Shown here: positions 53,702 to 63,583 of the stretch, in pieces
Layout of the letters: every line of letters begins with the position of its first letter
Position numbering within the stretch: position 1 is the stretch's first letter
DNA from: Pseudomonas putida
GTDB lineage: Bacteria > Pseudomonadota > Gammaproteobacteria > Pseudomonadales > Pseudomonadaceae
DNA: 64,000 nt
Direction of reading: 5' to 3'
NCBI RefSeq assembly: GCF_005080685.1
Contig: NZ_CP039371.1
Location: forward strand, 1,674,001 to 1,738,000
Notes under the pieces: generated by a model
What the model was told of the DNA's origin: nothing
The model's database searches: none
What the model saw: the letters and a program-made list of their open reading frames with translations, nothing else
Made by a program: the position numbers and the translations under genes

Positions 53702-54132
53702 AGTTCCGGCGCAATCGCCAGCGGGAGAACGTCGACATCAACCTGGCGTCGCTGATCGATGTGGTGTTTGTCCTGCTGCTGTTCTTCGTGGTCACCACCA
53801 CCTTCACCCGCGAGACCCAACTGCGCGTCGAGCTGCCCGAGGCAGCCAGCGCCGAGCAGCCGCCAGCCGACCAGGACAAACTGGTGGAAGTCACTATCAG
53901 CGCCGACGGCGTGTATTCGGTGAACAACCACCTGCTGCCCAAGAGCGACCTGGCCACCCTGACCGAGGCCATCGAGCGCGAGTCCGGTGGTGACAACAAG
54001 CTGCCGTTCGCCATCAGCGCCGACGGCAAGACGCCGCACCAGGCCGTGATCACTGCAATGGATGCCGCCGGCAAGCTCGGTTTCAGCCACCTGCGCATGA
54101 CCACCGTCGAGGCTGCCCAGGGGACTCCTTGA
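53698..54132 (+). CDS. exbD: ExbD/TolR-family protein
   Basis: A 144-aa protein with one N-terminal membrane segment carrying the essential aspartate: [20 protein letters not shown] (about 16-35), then a periplasmic ExbD domain. It begins with GTG at 53698, overlapping the exbB stop, and its stop overlaps the lpxK ATG (TGATG at 54130). It works with the preceding channel protein. Confidence 0.92.
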   Translation: MKFRRNRQRENVDINLASLIDVVFVLLLFFVVTTTFTRETQLRVELPEAASAEQPPADQDKLVEVTISADGVYSVNNHLLPKSDLATLTEAIERESGGDNKLPFAISADGKTPHQAVITAMDAAGKLGFSHLRMTTVEAAQGTP

Positions 54133-55154
54133 TGGCGTTCGCCGATCGCCTGCTCGCCGCCTGGTACGCCGGGCACCCGGCCCTGGCCGTGCTGCGCCCG
54201 CTCGAGGCGTTGTACCGACGTGTGGTAATGCGCAAGCGCGCGCGTTTTCTCAGCGGCGAAAGCGCGAGCTACCGCGCGCCGGTGCCGGTCGTCGTGGTCG
54301 GCAACATCACCGTCGGTGGTACCGGCAAGACGCCGATGATCCTCTGGTTGATCGAACATTGCCGCCAGCAGGGTATCAAGGTTGGCGTGGTAAGCCGTGG
54401 CTATGGCGCCAGGCCGCCGCAACTGCCCTGGCGCGTGCGGCCTGAACACAGCGCCGAACAGGCCGGCGACGAACCCTTGCTGATCGTCCAGCGCACCGGC
54501 GTGCCGCTGATGATCGACCCAGACCGCTCGCGCGCCGTGCAGGCGCTGCTGGCCAGCGAACCGCTGGACCTGATCCTGTGCGATGACGGCATGCAGCATT
54601 ACCGCCTGGCCCGCGACCTCGAACTGGTGCTGATCGATGCCGCCCGTGGCCTGGGCAACGGCCGTTGCCTGCCTGCCGGGCCGCTGCGCGAGCCGGCCGA
54701 ACGCCTGCAGGACGCTGATGCGGTGCTGTTCAACGGTGCCAGTGAAGACCGCGCCGATGGCTTCGGTTTCCGTCTGCAGCCTTCGGCGCTGGTCAATCTG
54801 CGCAGCGGCGAACGCCGCGGCCTTGACCTGTTTCCTGGCGGCCAGCGCCTGCATGCGGTGGCCGGTATCGGCAACCCGCAACGTTTCTTCAACACCCTGC
54901 TGGCGCTAAACTGGCAGCCAGTGCCGCATCCTTTTGCCGACCACGCACAGTTTTCCGCTCAAAGCCTGGCCTTCAGCCCGTCATTGCCGTTGGTCATGAC
55001 CGAGAAGGATGCGGTGAAATGCCGGGCCTTCGCCGCCGATGACTGGTGGTACCTGGCGGTCGAGGCGCAGCCGACGCCGGCCTTCGCTGCCTGGTTCGAC
55101 GACCAGCTGCAGCGCCTGCTGCGCGATCGACAGCCGCAGCGGCCGCAGCCCTGA
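54132..55154 (+). CDS. lpxK: Tetraacyldisaccharide 4'-kinase
   Basis: A 340-aa peripheral inner-membrane kinase that phosphorylates the lipid A precursor at the 4' position. P-loop [17 protein letters not shown] (about 57-73), then [54 protein letters not shown] with the catalytic Asp-His region, [14 protein letters not shown] and the final [11 protein letters not shown] are all typical. The stop/start overlap with exbD makes the run translationally coupled. Confidence 0.95.
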   Translation: MAFADRLLAAWYAGHPALAVLRPLEALYRRVVMRKRARFLSGESASYRAPVPVVVVGNITVGGTGKTPMILWLIEHCRQQGIKVGVVSRGYGARPPQLPWRVRPEHSAEQAGDEPLLIVQRTGVPLMIDPDRSRAVQALLASEPLDLILCDDGMQHYRLARDLELVLIDAARGLGNGRCLPAGPLREPAERLQDADAVLFNGASEDRADGFGFRLQPSALVNLRSGERRGLDLFPGGQRLHAVAGIGNPQRFFNTLLALNWQPVPHPFADHAQFSAQSLAFSPSLPLVMTEKDAVKCRAFAADDWWYLAVEAQPTPAFAAWFDDQLQRLLRDRQPQRPQP

Positions 55155-55197
55155 GCCCTCATTCAATTTCCGGCCACCTGGCCTCAAGGAAGCTTCC

Positions 55198-55383
55198 ATG
55201 GACACCAAACTGCTCGATATCCTGGCCTGCCCGATCACCAAGGGCCCGCTCAAGCTCAGCGCCGACAAGACCGAGCTGATCAGCAAGGGGGCAGGCCTGG
55301 CCTACCCGATCCGCGACGGCATCCCGGTGATGCTGGAAAGCGAGGCGCGCACCCTGACCGACGACGAGCGTCTGGACAAATGA
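55198..55383 (+). CDS. Trm112/YcaR-family small protein
   Basis: A 61-aa protein, [20 protein letters not shown] ... [20 protein letters not shown]. This is the UPF0434/YcaR family that regularly sits between lpxK and kdsB. The zinc-ribbon ancestor is reduced here: only one cysteine (LACPITKG) remains. Its role is unknown, though Trm112 relatives activate methyltransferases. An AAGGAAGC site precedes the ATG. Confidence 0.93.
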   Translation: MDTKLLDILACPITKGPLKLSADKTELISKGAGLAYPIRDGIPVMLESEARTLTDDERLDK

Positions 55384-56144
55384 GCGTGAATTTCACCGTG
55401 GTGATTCCCGCTCGCCTGCGCTCCACGCGCCTGCCGGGCAAGCCTTTGCTGGCGATCGCCGGCAAGCCGATGGTCCAGCATGTCTGGGAGCAGGCACGCA
55501 AGAGTGGCGCCAGCCGCGTGGTCATCGCCACCGACGATGCCAGCATCGTCGAGGCCTGCCAGGCATTCGGCGCCGAGGTGCTGCTGACCCGCGCCGACCA
55601 TGAGTCCGGCACCGACCGCCTGGCCGAAGTCGCCGCCCACCTGGGCCTGCCTGCCGACGCCATCGTGGTCAACGTGCAGGGTGACGAGCCGTTGATCCCG
55701 CCGGTGATCATCGACCAGGTGGCCGCCAACCTGGCCGCTCACCCTGAAGCCGGTATCGCCACCCTGGCCGAGCCGATCGCCGAGCCGGAAACCGTGTTCA
55801 ACCCCAATGCGGTGAAGGTGGTCAGCGACAAGAACGGCCTGGCCCTGACGTTCAGCCGTGCACCGCTGCCCTGGGCGCGCGATGCCTTCGCCAAGGATCG
55901 CACCGCGCTGCCTGAAGGCGTTCCATACCGCCGTCACATCGGCATGTACGCGTACCGCGTGGGCTTCCTACAGGACTTCGTCGGCTGGGGGCCTTGCTGG
56001 CTCGAGCAGACTGAGGCGCTGGAGCAACTGCGCGCCCTGTGGCACGGTGTGCGCATCCATGTCGAGGACGCCCTCGAGGCACCGGCGGTGGGCGTCGACA
56101 CCCCTGAAGACCTGGAGCGCGTGCGGCGCTTGCTGGAGGCCTGA
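55380..56144 (+). CDS. kdsB: 3-deoxy-manno-octulosonate cytidylyltransferase
   Basis: A 254-aa enzyme that activates Kdo as CMP-Kdo for the lipopolysaccharide inner core. Signature motifs: [19 protein letters not shown] at the start (nucleotide binding), [25 protein letters not shown] and [13 protein letters not shown] with [21 protein letters not shown] overlaps with both neighbours place it in the lpxK-murB run. Confidence 0.96.
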   Translation: MSVNFTVVIPARLRSTRLPGKPLLAIAGKPMVQHVWEQARKSGASRVVIATDDASIVEACQAFGAEVLLTRADHESGTDRLAEVAAHLGLPADAIVVNVQGDEPLIPPVIIDQVAANLAAHPEAGIATLAEPIAEPETVFNPNAVKVVSDKNGLALTFSRAPLPWARDAFAKDRTALPEGVPYRRHIGMYAYRVGFLQDFVGWGPCWLEQTEALEQLRALWHGVRIHVEDALEAPAVGVDTPEDLERVRRLLEA

Positions 56145-56608
56145 TGCGCGTCCTGTTCGTCTGCCTGGGCAATATCTGCCGCTCGCCCACCGCCGAAGGC
56201 GTGCTGCGCCACCAATTGCAGGCCGCAGGCCTGGCCGGGCAGGTTCACGTGGCCTCGGCGGGTACCGGCGATTGGCATGTCGGCAAGGCGCCTGACAGCC
56301 GTACCTGCAAGGCGGCTCTGGCGCGTGGCTATGACCTCTCGGCGCAGCGCGCCCAGCAGGTCAAGGCCGCCCATTTTGCCGAGTACGACCTGATCCTGGC
56401 CATGGACGAAAGCAACCTCGGCCATTTGCGCGCCTTGCGTCCGCATACCGCCGTGGGCGAACTCGACCTGTTCCTGCGCCGCTATGGCGCGGCGCTCGAT
56501 GAAGTGCCTGACCCTTACTATGGCGGCGCGGACGGGTTCGAGCAGGTGCTCGACCTGATCGAGGCGGCGTGCCGCGAGCTGGTCGTCGAAATCAAGGGGC
56601 GGCTATGA
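56144..56608 (+). CDS. Low-molecular-weight protein-tyrosine phosphatase
   Basis: A 154-aa phosphatase with the P-loop VCLGNICRSPTAEG at residues 6-19 (CX5R, catalytic Cys and Arg intact) and the general-acid motif VPDPYYGG near 121-128. In bacteria such enzymes often act on tyrosine kinases for exopolysaccharide synthesis, but no kinase is nearby. It overlaps both kdsB (1 bp) and murB (4 bp). Confidence 0.93.
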   Translation: MRVLFVCLGNICRSPTAEGVLRHQLQAAGLAGQVHVASAGTGDWHVGKAPDSRTCKAALARGYDLSAQRAQQVKAAHFAEYDLILAMDESNLGHLRALRPHTAVGELDLFLRRYGAALDEVPDPYYGGADGFEQVLDLIEAACRELVVEIKGRL

Positions 56609-57624
56609 CGGTGCAGTGGCAGGAACAGGTTTCGCTCAAGCCCTACAATACCTTCGGCATCGATGTGAAGGCCCGGTTTTTCACCCAGGCCCACAACGAT
56701 GAAGAAGCGCGTGAAGCGCTGGCCGAGGCGCGTCGCCGGGGCCTGGCGGTATTCGTCATCGGCGGCGGTAGCAACCTGCTGCTGACCCGTGACATCGATG
56801 CGCTGGTGCTGCACATGGCCAGCCGAGGTCGTCGCCTGCTCACCGACGATGGCGAGCGCGTGGTGGTCGAGGCCGAGGCGGGCGAGCCCTGGCATCCGTT
56901 CGTGCAGTGGTCGCTGGGGCAGGGCTTGTGTGGCCTGGAGAATCTCAGCCTGATCCCGGGCACCGTGGGTGCGGCGCCGATGCAGAACGTCGGCGCCTAT
57001 GGGGTGGAGATCAAGGATGTGTTCGTGGGGCTGACCGCGCTGGATCGGGAAACCGGCGAGCTGCGTGATTTCGACCTGCAGGCCTGCGCCTTCGGTTACC
57101 GCGACAGCCTGTTCAAGCGCACCCCGGGCCGTTGGTTGATCCTGCGTGTACGCTTTGCCTTGAGCCATGCCTTGCAGGCCCACCTGGACTACGGCCCGGT
57201 GCGCCAGCGGCTGGCGGAGCAGGGCGTGCAGCACCCTAGCGCACAAGCGATCAGCGACGCCATTTGCAGCATTCGTCGCGAAAAACTGCCGGACCCTGCC
57301 GAGCTGGGCAATGCTGGGAGCTTCTTCAAGAACCCGGTGGTTCCTGCCGAGCAGGTGGTGCGGATTCGAACCGAGCATCCCGGTGTAGTGGCTTATCCCC
57401 AGGACGATGGCCAGATGAAGCTGGCGGCGGGCTGGTTGATCGAGCAAGCCGGATGGAAGGGGTATCGCCAGGGCGATGCTGGCGTGCATCGGTTGCAGTC
57501 TCTGGTGCTGGTCAACCATGGCCAGGCGAGCGGGGCACAGTTGCATGACCTGGCGCAGCGCATTCAGGCAGACATCCTTGAGCGATTTGGGGTGGCGTTG
57601 GAGATGGAGCCCAACCTCTACTGA
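56605..57624 (+). CDS. murB: UDP-N-acetylenolpyruvoylglucosamine reductase
   Basis: A 339-aa FAD enzyme that makes UDP-MurNAc, the second committed step of peptidoglycan synthesis. FAD-binding FVIGGGSNLLLT (about 49-60), SLIPGTVGAAPMQNVGAYGV, GYRDSLFK with the catalytic region, LGNAGSFFKNP (catalytic serine) and QSLVLVNHGQASG are all in place. It is the E. coli-like type I enzyme. It is the last gene of the exbB-murB run; a single REP unit (about 57630-57655) follows. Confidence 0.95.
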   Translation: MTVQWQEQVSLKPYNTFGIDVKARFFTQAHNDEEAREALAEARRRGLAVFVIGGGSNLLLTRDIDALVLHMASRGRRLLTDDGERVVVEAEAGEPWHPFVQWSLGQGLCGLENLSLIPGTVGAAPMQNVGAYGVEIKDVFVGLTALDRETGELRDFDLQACAFGYRDSLFKRTPGRWLILRVRFALSHALQAHLDYGPVRQRLAEQGVQHPSAQAISDAICSIRREKLPDPAELGNAGSFFKNPVVPAEQVVRIRTEHPGVVAYPQDDGQMKLAAGWLIEQAGWKGYRQGDAGVHRLQSLVLVNHGQASGAQLHDLAQRIQADILERFGVALEMEPNLY

Positions 57625-57701
57625 TCGTGGGCGCGACACAAGGCCGCTCCCACAAAGAGGGTGGTCAGGGAGCTGGCTGGTTTGGCATTGGGGCTGGGAA
57701 C

Positions 57702-58373
57702 GATCCATTTTGTGTAGCGGCGCTACTGGCCCCTTCCGCCTTTACGGCGGGTCCCTTTTTTCTTGGAAAAAGGGACGCAAAACCGCTTGCTCCCACATAC
57801 GGCCCCTACGCTGCGCTTCGGGGTTCCCTCGCTCCGGCGGCTTGCGGCCCGCGCGGCCTACGACTTGCTGCGCAAGTCTACATCTCGCGCCTCCGGCTCC
57901 GCCGGAGGGTGCTTCGCACCTGGCCCTCCAGCCGCCTACGCTCGGCCTCCTGAGGTCGCGGGTAGATCAAGATCAAGATCAAAAGCAAGATCAACAGCCA
58001 GAGCAACGGCAGGCGAATCGCTGCGCTCTCGCGGTTTACCTATTGCTTCGTGCTGGAGCGGCTAGCGCGGTCTGTCTTTCGAAGATAACGCCAGTGCAGG
58101 CGCCGCCGCTAACTTCGCGACGTCAGGAGGCCGAGCGTAGGTGCCTGTAGGGCCAGGTGCGCAGCACCCTTCGGCGTAGCCGAAGGCGCGAGATGTAGAC
58201 TTGCGGAGCAAGTCGTAGGCCGCGCGGGCCCGGAAGGCGCCGTAGCGAGGGGACCCGTAGCGCAGCGGAGGGCCGGATGCAGGAGCGAGCGGTTTTGCGC
58301 TCCTTTGTCCAAGAACAAAGGAGCCCGCCGTAAAGGCGGAAGGGGCCAGTAGCGCCGCTACACACAATGGATC
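57702..58373. repeat. Two 258-bp structured repeat units in inverted orientation
   Basis: Arms 57702-57960 and 58116-58373 are inverted copies with roughly 85% identity, separated by 155 bp (57961-58115) with no gene. Each arm is a chain of small hairpins, and where the arms differ both strands of a hairpin change together: GTCCCTTTTT-TCTTGG-AAAAAGGGAC (57751-57776) against GCTCCTTTGT-TCTTGG-ACAAAGGAGC (58299-58324 read on the minus strand), and CCTCCGGC-TCC-GCCGGAGG (57890-57908) against CCTTCGGC-TAC-GCCGAAGG (58168-58186, minus). GACTTGC-NNN-GCAAGTC and GGTGC-TNC-GCACC vary only in the loop. Open frames across it are not credible genes. Confidence 0.85.
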
Positions 58374-58389
58374 CGCTCACGATCTAAAT

Positions 58390-58420
58390 GCCAAGCCAAG
58401 CCAAGCCAAGCCAAGCCAAG
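58390..58420. repeat. Pentanucleotide microsatellite GCCAA x6
   Basis: Six uninterrupted copies of GCCAA (58390-58419). It lies between the structured inverted repeat and the rne terminator, and outside any gene. Confidence 0.9.
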
Positions 58421-58447
58421 CTCTCCGACAATCCGTGAAGAACCAAG

Positions 58448-58483
58448 AAAAAGCCCCGCCAGTTCGCACTGGCGGGGCTTTTT
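58448..58483 (-). terminator. Intrinsic terminator of rne
   Basis: AAAAAGCCCCGCCAG-TTCG-CACTGGCGGGGCTTTTT, an 11-bp-class GC stem with T runs on either side, 17 bp after the rne stop codon. It can act from both directions. Confidence 0.92.
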
Positions 58484-58499
58484 CATTCAGCCGTGGCTA

Positions 58500-61400
58500 T
58501 CAACCGTGATGAGGCTTGTGCTCATCGGCGGTTTCCAGCGCTGGCTCTTCGGCTGGCGCGGTAGCAGCAGCTTCCTGGGCGGCCTTGGCGGCAGCCTCGG
58601 CCTCACGCTTGCGACGACGCACTTCACGTGGGTCGTTCGGCGCACGGCCATTGGGCAGCATCACGGTAGAGGCTTCGACCGCTGCCGGTGCTTCGACCGG
58701 GGCAGGCTCGGCGGCGACTGGAGTCGCTTCCTCGACTGCTGGGACCGCTTCGGCGACGACTTCCGGCTGTGCTTCGACAACGACAGGTTGCTCTGCAACC
58801 GGGGCCGCTTCGACGACGACCGGTGCCTGCTCGGCTTCACCTGCTTCTACCGCTGGTGCTTGCACAGGCGCTTCGGCGGCAGCGTCCACCGGGGCCTGGG
58901 CGACCACTACCGGCTCGGCGGCAGGGGCTGCTTCCACCACTGGCTGTGGCACTACTTCAACCACTGGCTCGGCGCTGGCTTCGACCACGGCGACCGGCTC
59001 GCTGACCGGCTGCTCGACCACTGGCGCGATGGCCACTTCCTCGACCTTGGCAGCGGTTTCGCCAGCCACTTCGGTCTGCTCGACCGGCTGGGTGGCTTCG
59101 CTGTTGTCGGTGACCACGGCCTCGGCACTGGCGCGCTCGGCCTGCTGGTTGGCTTGCGCTTCGGCGTCGGCGCTGATGTTGCTGGTGGCGACGGCGGCGG
59201 TGACGGCCAGACCTGCGGCCAGTTCGGCGCCAAGCTCGGTGGCCTGGTGCTGTTGTGGCTGCTCTTCGCTGCCTTCTTCCTCGTTGCCCTCGATCAGCTC
59301 GCCGTTGGCATTGCGCTGGCGCTCACGACGGTTGCTGCGACGACGCTGGCCACGGGAGCGGCGACGTGGACGCTCGCCATCCGCGCCTTCCTGCTCGTCC
59401 TGCAGCGCCTCTTCGTTCGGCAGTTGCTCTTCGGCAAGTTCAGCAGCCTGCTCGGCCGCTTGTTCGGTCGGACGTGGCTGGCGCTCTTCGCGTGGAGGAC
59501 GTGGAGCACGTTCTTCACGAGGTGCGCGTTCTTCGCGTGGGGCGCGCTCTTCGCGAGGTGCACGCTCTTCACGCGGGGCACGCTCTTCACGTGGTGCGCG
59601 TTCTTCGCGTGGGGCACGCTCTTCGCGTGGTGCGCGTTCTTCACGAGGGGCACGCTCTTCGCGTGGTGCGCGTTCTTCACGAGGGGCACGCTCTTCGCGA
59701 GGTGCGCGTTCTTCACGTGGGGCACGCTCTTCACGCGGCGCACGCTCTTCACGCGGCTGGCGCTCTTCGCGGGCAACCGGTGCGGCATCCAGCGGCTCGC
59801 GCAGTTCGCGCACGCGCTCTTCGCGGTTGCTGCGACGGTCTTCGCGAGGCTGGCGCGGGGCGCGTTCTTCGCGAGGAGCACGTTCTTCGCGAGGCTGACG
59901 CTCTTCACGAGGCTGACGCTCTTCGCGAGGGGCACGCTCGGCACGTTCTTCACGCGGTTTGCGCTCATCGTCGCGACGGCCGTTGCGGTTGCGGCTCTGC
60001 TGGCGACCGTTGCGGCGCTCCTCGTTGCGCTGTGGGCGCTCGGCGGCTGGCTTCTCGGTGCTCACGGCAGGCGCGGCGGCGGCAGGTTCGTCCTTGCCGG
60101 CGAACAGGCTCACCAGCGACTTGACCAGGCCCTTGAACAGGCTTGGTTCCGGCGCGACCGGGGCTGGGGCAGGGGCCGCTGCAGGCTGCTGCGTCTCTTC
60201 GGCGGCTGGGACCGGTGCGTTGCCACGGGCTGGGGCGGTCTTCACGGCCGCTTCCTGGCGCACCAGGGTGCGGGTAGCGGTCGGCAGCGGCGCTTCCTCG
60301 GCCTCGGCGGCAGCGATTTCGTAGCTGGACTGGTTGGTCAGCACTTCCGGGTTGTCGTCGCGCAGGCGCTGGACTTCGAAGTGCGGGGTTTCCAGGTGGT
60401 CGTTCGGCAGGATGATGATCCGCGCACGGGTACGCAGTTCGATCTTGGTGATCGAGTTGCGCTTCTCGTTGAGCAGGAAGGCTGCCACCGGGATCGGCAC
60501 CTGGGCGCGAACTTCGGCGGTGCGGTCCTTGAGGGCTTCTTCCTCGATCAGGCGCAGGATCGCCAGCGACAGCGACTCGACGTCACGGATGATGCCGGTG
60601 CCCGAGCAGCGCGGGCAGACGATGCCGCTGCTCTCGCCGAGCGACGGGCGCAGGCGCTGACGGGACATTTCCAGCAGGCCGAAGCGCGAGATGCGGCCGA
60701 CCTGTACGCGGGCGCGGTCGGCTTCGAGGCATTCGCGCACGCGCTCCTCGACGGCGCGCTGGTTCTTCGCCGGCGTCATGTCGATAAAGTCGATGACGAT
60801 CAGGCCGCCGATGTCACGCAGACGCAGTTGGCGGGCGATTTCCTCGGCCGCTTCCAGGTTGGTCTGCAGGGCGGTTTCCTCGATGTCGCTGCCTTTGGTG
60901 GCGCGCGCCGAGTTGATGTCGATGGAGACCAGGGCCTCGGTCGGGTCGATCACGATCGAGCCGCCGGAGGGTAGGTCGACCACGCGCTGGAAGGCGGTTT
61001 CGATCTGGCTTTCGATCTGGAAGCGGTTGAACAGCGGGACGCTGTCTTCGTACAGCTTGACCTTGCTGGCGTACTGCGGCATCACCTGGCGGATGAAGGT
61101 CAGGGCTTCTTCCTGGGCATCGATGCTGTCGATCAGCACTTCGCCGATGTCCTGGCGCAGGTAGTCGCGGATGGCGCGGATGATGACGTTGCTTTCCTGG
61201 TAGATCAGGAACGGTGCGGCGCGGTCTTCGGAAGCTTCCTTGATGGCGCTCCACAGTTGCAGCAGGTAGTCCAGGTCCCACTGCATCTCTTCGCTGCTGC
61301 GGCCAAGGCCGGCAGTGCGCACGATCAGGCCCATGTCGCCAGGCACGGTGAGGCCGTTGAGCGCTTCGCGCAGCTCGTTGCGCTCTTCGCCCTCGATGCG

Positions 61401-61817
61401 GCGGGAGATGCCGCCGGCGCGTGGGTTGTTGGGCATCAGCACCAGGTAGCGGCCGGCCAGGCTGATGAAGGTGGTCAGGGCGGCGCCTTTGTTGCCGCGC
61501 TCTTCCTTCTCGACCTGGACGATGACTTCCTGGCCTTCGCTGAGCACGTCCTTGATGTTGACGCGGCCTTCCGGCGTCTTCTTGAAGTATTCGCGGGAGA
61601 TTTCTTTCAGCGGCAGGAAGCCGTGACGTTCGGAACCGAAGTCGACGAAGGCGGCTTCGAGGCTGGGTTCGATGCGGGTGATCTTGCCTTTGTAGATGTT
61701 GGCCTTTTTCTGCTCACGGGCGCCGGACTCGATGTCCAGGTCGTAGAGACGTTGGCCGTCCACCAGGGCTACACGCAACTCTTCGGGTTGAGTTGCGTTA
61801 ATCAGCATTCTTTTCAT
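58500..61817 (-). CDS. rne: Ribonuclease E
   Basis: A 1105-aa endonuclease, scaffold of the RNA degradosome. The ATG at 61817 gives the standard [20 protein letters not shown] start. Catalytic half: S1 domain ([20 protein letters not shown]), DNase-I-like region with the two metal-binding aspartates ([12 protein letters not shown] and [12 protein letters not shown]) and the zinc link CPRCSGTG. A membrane-targeting amphipathic helix follows ([16 protein letters not shown], about 575-590). The C-terminal scaffold is disordered: an Arg/Glu-rich RNA-binding part with REERAP hexapeptides, then an Ala/Val/Pro/Glu-rich tail. The gene is divergent from rluC, with a leader of about 745 nt. Confidence 0.97.
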   Translation of the reverse strand: MKRMLINATQPEELRVALVDGQRLYDLDIESGAREQKKANIYKGKITRIEPSLEAAFVDFGSERHGFLPLKEISREYFKKTPEGRVNIKDVLSEGQEVIVQVEKEERGNKGAALTTFISLAGRYLVLMPNNPRAGGISRRIEGEERNELREALNGLTVPGDMGLIVRTAGLGRSSEEMQWDLDYLLQLWSAIKEASEDRAAPFLIYQESNVIIRAIRDYLRQDIGEVLIDSIDAQEEALTFIRQVMPQYASKVKLYEDSVPLFNRFQIESQIETAFQRVVDLPSGGSIVIDPTEALVSIDINSARATKGSDIEETALQTNLEAAEEIARQLRLRDIGGLIVIDFIDMTPAKNQRAVEERVRECLEADRARVQVGRISRFGLLEMSRQRLRPSLGESSGIVCPRCSGTGIIRDVESLSLAILRLIEEEALKDRTAEVRAQVPIPVAAFLLNEKRNSITKIELRTRARIIILPNDHLETPHFEVQRLRDDNPEVLTNQSSYEIAAAEAEEAPLPTATRTLVRQEAAVKTAPARGNAPVPAAEETQQPAAAPAPAPVAPEPSLFKGLVKSLVSLFAGKDEPAAAAPAVSTEKPAAERPQRNEERRNGRQQSRNRNGRRDDERKPREERAERAPREERQPREERQPREERAPREERAPRQPREDRRSNREERVRELREPLDAAPVAREERQPREERAPREERAPREERAPREERAPREERAPREERAPREERAPREERAPREERAPREERAPREERAPREERAPREERAPREERAPRPPREERQPRPTEQAAEQAAELAEEQLPNEEALQDEQEGADGERPRRRSRGQRRRSNRRERQRNANGELIEGNEEEGSEEQPQQHQATELGAELAAGLAVTAAVATSNISADAEAQANQQAERASAEAVVTDNSEATQPVEQTEVAGETAAKVEEVAIAPVVEQPVSEPVAVVEASAEPVVEVVPQPVVEAAPAAEPVVVAQAPVDAAAEAPVQAPAVEAGEAEQAPVVVEAAPVAEQPVVVEAQPEVVAEAVPAVEEATPVAAEPAPVEAPAAVEASTVMLPNGRAPNDPREVRRRKREAEAAAKAAQEAAATAPAEEPALETADEHKPHHG
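59503..59754 (-). repeat. 18-bp coding tandem repeat in rne (14 units of REERAP)
   Basis: Fourteen contiguous 18-bp units encode a repeated Arg-Glu-Glu-Arg-Ala-Pro hexapeptide in the RNA-binding scaffold of RNase E. Neighbouring units alternate between two DNA variants (plus strand 'ggtgcgcgttcttc...' and 'ggggcacgctcttc...'), which gives a 36-bp higher-order period in the middle of the array. Degenerate units ([16 protein letters not shown]) flank it on both sides. Confidence 0.95.
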
Positions 61818-62569
61818 GTTGTACCGTCGGTTTCCGGGCTGCCGGAAACGGCGTTCGGCACACACGACTTCTCAATGGTCGGTGCCAAGGTGCGCAAAGG
61901 GTAGCCGGGCCACCCCCGTGTCTGGCGACGTTCGGCACCAGCCGGTTGCCCAGCCTGCCGTTGTCGCGACGACGCGTCCTGTTTGCTGCGGTGCCAACGA
62001 GGCGTTGCGCCAACTGATGCGATATCCGAACGATATCCGCATCAACCTGCCGGCCTCGTGCACTCAGTCAGGAGGAGGAATCAACCGTCAGCCGTGGACG
62101 CCCGGAGGCATCTGTTCAGGACCTTATCCGCTCGCCGGCAATGTCTGTGGGCCGGTGGCCGGACGCGGTGCTACACGGTCCGAGGGCTGTGCATCTCCAC
62201 CCTGCACGTATCCCTGATAATTCGGGTGCTGCCGCGCGCTGAATCCGCAACGGGTTGCATTTTTCGCCAGCGCGCTACCGCGCTGACGCCATTCATGTCC
62301 AAGGCAGGTATTTCCGAAGCATTCGCCCGGCGTTGCGTGGAAGCATCGAGGCGGGCAGAGGAACGGCGAAAAGAAGCGGGTAAGCAGGTGAAACACCGCA
62401 CTTGTCGTTTTTTTTCGGTCTTCTCTACACGGCGCTGGTGGTGATTCCAGGCAATTCGGTAAACTGGCGAAAACCCCGTAGGACGGCCTCGCGTCCTGGA
62501 GAATTGCGTTGGTCAGGGGCCGGCCGAGGGCCTGGTTCCGCTGGCCTGCCGCTTTTGGCGGCGTTCGCG

Positions 62570-62598
62570 ACTATAGCAGTAATGATTAAGTGCTTCAA
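62570..62598 (-). promoter_or_regulatory. Sigma-70 promoter of rne with a very long leader
   Basis: On the minus strand TTGAAG (62598-62593), a 17-bp spacer and TATAGT (62575-62570). Transcription would start near 62563, so the mRNA leader to the ATG at 61817 is about 745 nt. I see no gene in 61818-62562. rne mRNAs are known for long leaders through which RNase E regulates its own decay; several GC-rich inverted segments here would serve. The -35 overlaps the region where an rluC -35 would lie. Confidence 0.65.
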
Positions 62599-62626
62599 TT
62601 CCATAAAAAATTGTTATGATCCCGCC

Positions 62627-63583
62627 ATGACGACCAATACCCCCCCGACTTCCGGCGTTCAGCTGATCGAAGTCGCGCCGGAGCTTGCCGGCCAACGCAT
62701 CGACAATTTCCTCATCACGGCCCTCAAGGGCGTGCCCAAGACGCTGGTCTACCGCATCCTGCGCAAAGGCGAAGTACGGGTCAACAAGGGCCGTATCAAG
62801 CCAGAGTACAAGCTGCAGGCTGGCGACATCGTGCGGGTACCGCCCGTCCGCCTGCCCGAGCGCGACGAGCCGGCGCCGGTCGCCCAGGGGCTGCTGCAGC
62901 GCCTGGAGGCCGCGATCGTCTATGAAGACAAGGCGCTGATCGTGATGAACAAGCCGGCTGGCATTGCCGTCCACGGCGGCAGCGGCCTGAGCTTCGGCGT
63001 GATCGAGGCGCTGCGCCAGCTGCGTCCCGATGCCAAGGAGCTCGAGCTGGTGCATCGTCTGGATCGCGACACCTCCGGCCTGCTGATGATCGCCAAGAAG
63101 CGCAGCATGTTGCGCCACCTGCACGCCGCGCTGCGTGGCGATGGTGTCGACAAGCGCTACATGGCCCTGGTGCGTGGGCACTGGCCGACGTCCAAGAAGC
63201 AGGTCAATGCGCCGCTGCTCAAGAGCAATCTGCGCTCGGGCGAGCGCATGGTCGAGGTCAACGACGAAGGCAAGGAGGCGCTGACGATGTTCCGCGTGCT
63301 GCGCCGCTTCGGCGAGTTCGCCACCATCGTCGAGGCGCGCCCGATCACCGGGCGTACCCACCAGATCCGCGTGCACACCTTGCATGCCGGGCACATGATC
63401 GCCGGTGACAGCAAGTACGGCGATGAAGACTTCAGTCGGGAGATCCGCGAGCTGGGCGGCAAGCGGCTGTTCCTGCATGCCTACGCCCTGACCGTGCCCC
63501 TGCCAGATGGTGGCGAGCTGAAGCTCGAAGCGCCGGTTGACGAGGTCTGGGCCAAGACCGTGGAGCGTTTGAGTGCGTCCTGA
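62627..63583 (+). CDS. rluC: 23S rRNA pseudouridine synthase RluC
   Basis: A 318-aa enzyme that makes pseudouridines 955, 2504 and 2580 (E. coli numbering) of 23S rRNA. N-terminal S4 domain ([20 protein letters not shown] then [20 protein letters not shown]), catalytic motif [20 protein letters not shown] with the essential aspartate, and [14 protein letters not shown]. The ATG at 62627 is preceded by TATGAT (62615-62620), a good -10, so the mRNA may start at or next to the initiation codon. It overlaps the next gene by 11 bp. Confidence 0.95.
   Translation: MTTNTPPTSGVQLIEVAPELAGQRIDNFLITALKGVPKTLVYRILRKGEVRVNKGRIKPEYKLQAGDIVRVPPVRLPERDEPAPVAQGLLQRLEAAIVYEDKALIVMNKPAGIAVHGGSGLSFGVIEALRQLRPDAKELELVHRLDRDTSGLLMIAKKRSMLRHLHAALRGDGVDKRYMALVRGHWPTSKKQVNAPLLKSNLRSGERMVEVNDEGKEALTMFRVLRRFGEFATIVEARPITGRTHQIRVHTLHAGHMIAGDSKYGDEDFSREIRELGGKRLFLHAYALTVPLPDGGELKLEAPVDEVWAKTVERLSAS

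Noticed and set aside
57476..58150. Open frames across the structured inverted repeat
   Set aside because: They extend from murB or run through hairpin arms; proline/arginine-rich and with no ribosome-binding site. The element is better read as non-coding.
59500..59960. Short regular repeats that could be taken for a CRISPR array
   Set aside because: Contiguous 18-bp units with no spacers, in frame within rne, encoding REERAP hexapeptides. It is a coding tandem repeat.
58506..60974. 822-codon open frame opposite rne
   Set aside because: GC-rich antisense of an established essential gene; low-complexity Phe/Gly/Leu composition mirrors the rne repeats. Similar long antisense frames exist opposite the DAHP synthase, usher, Rhs and rluC genes.
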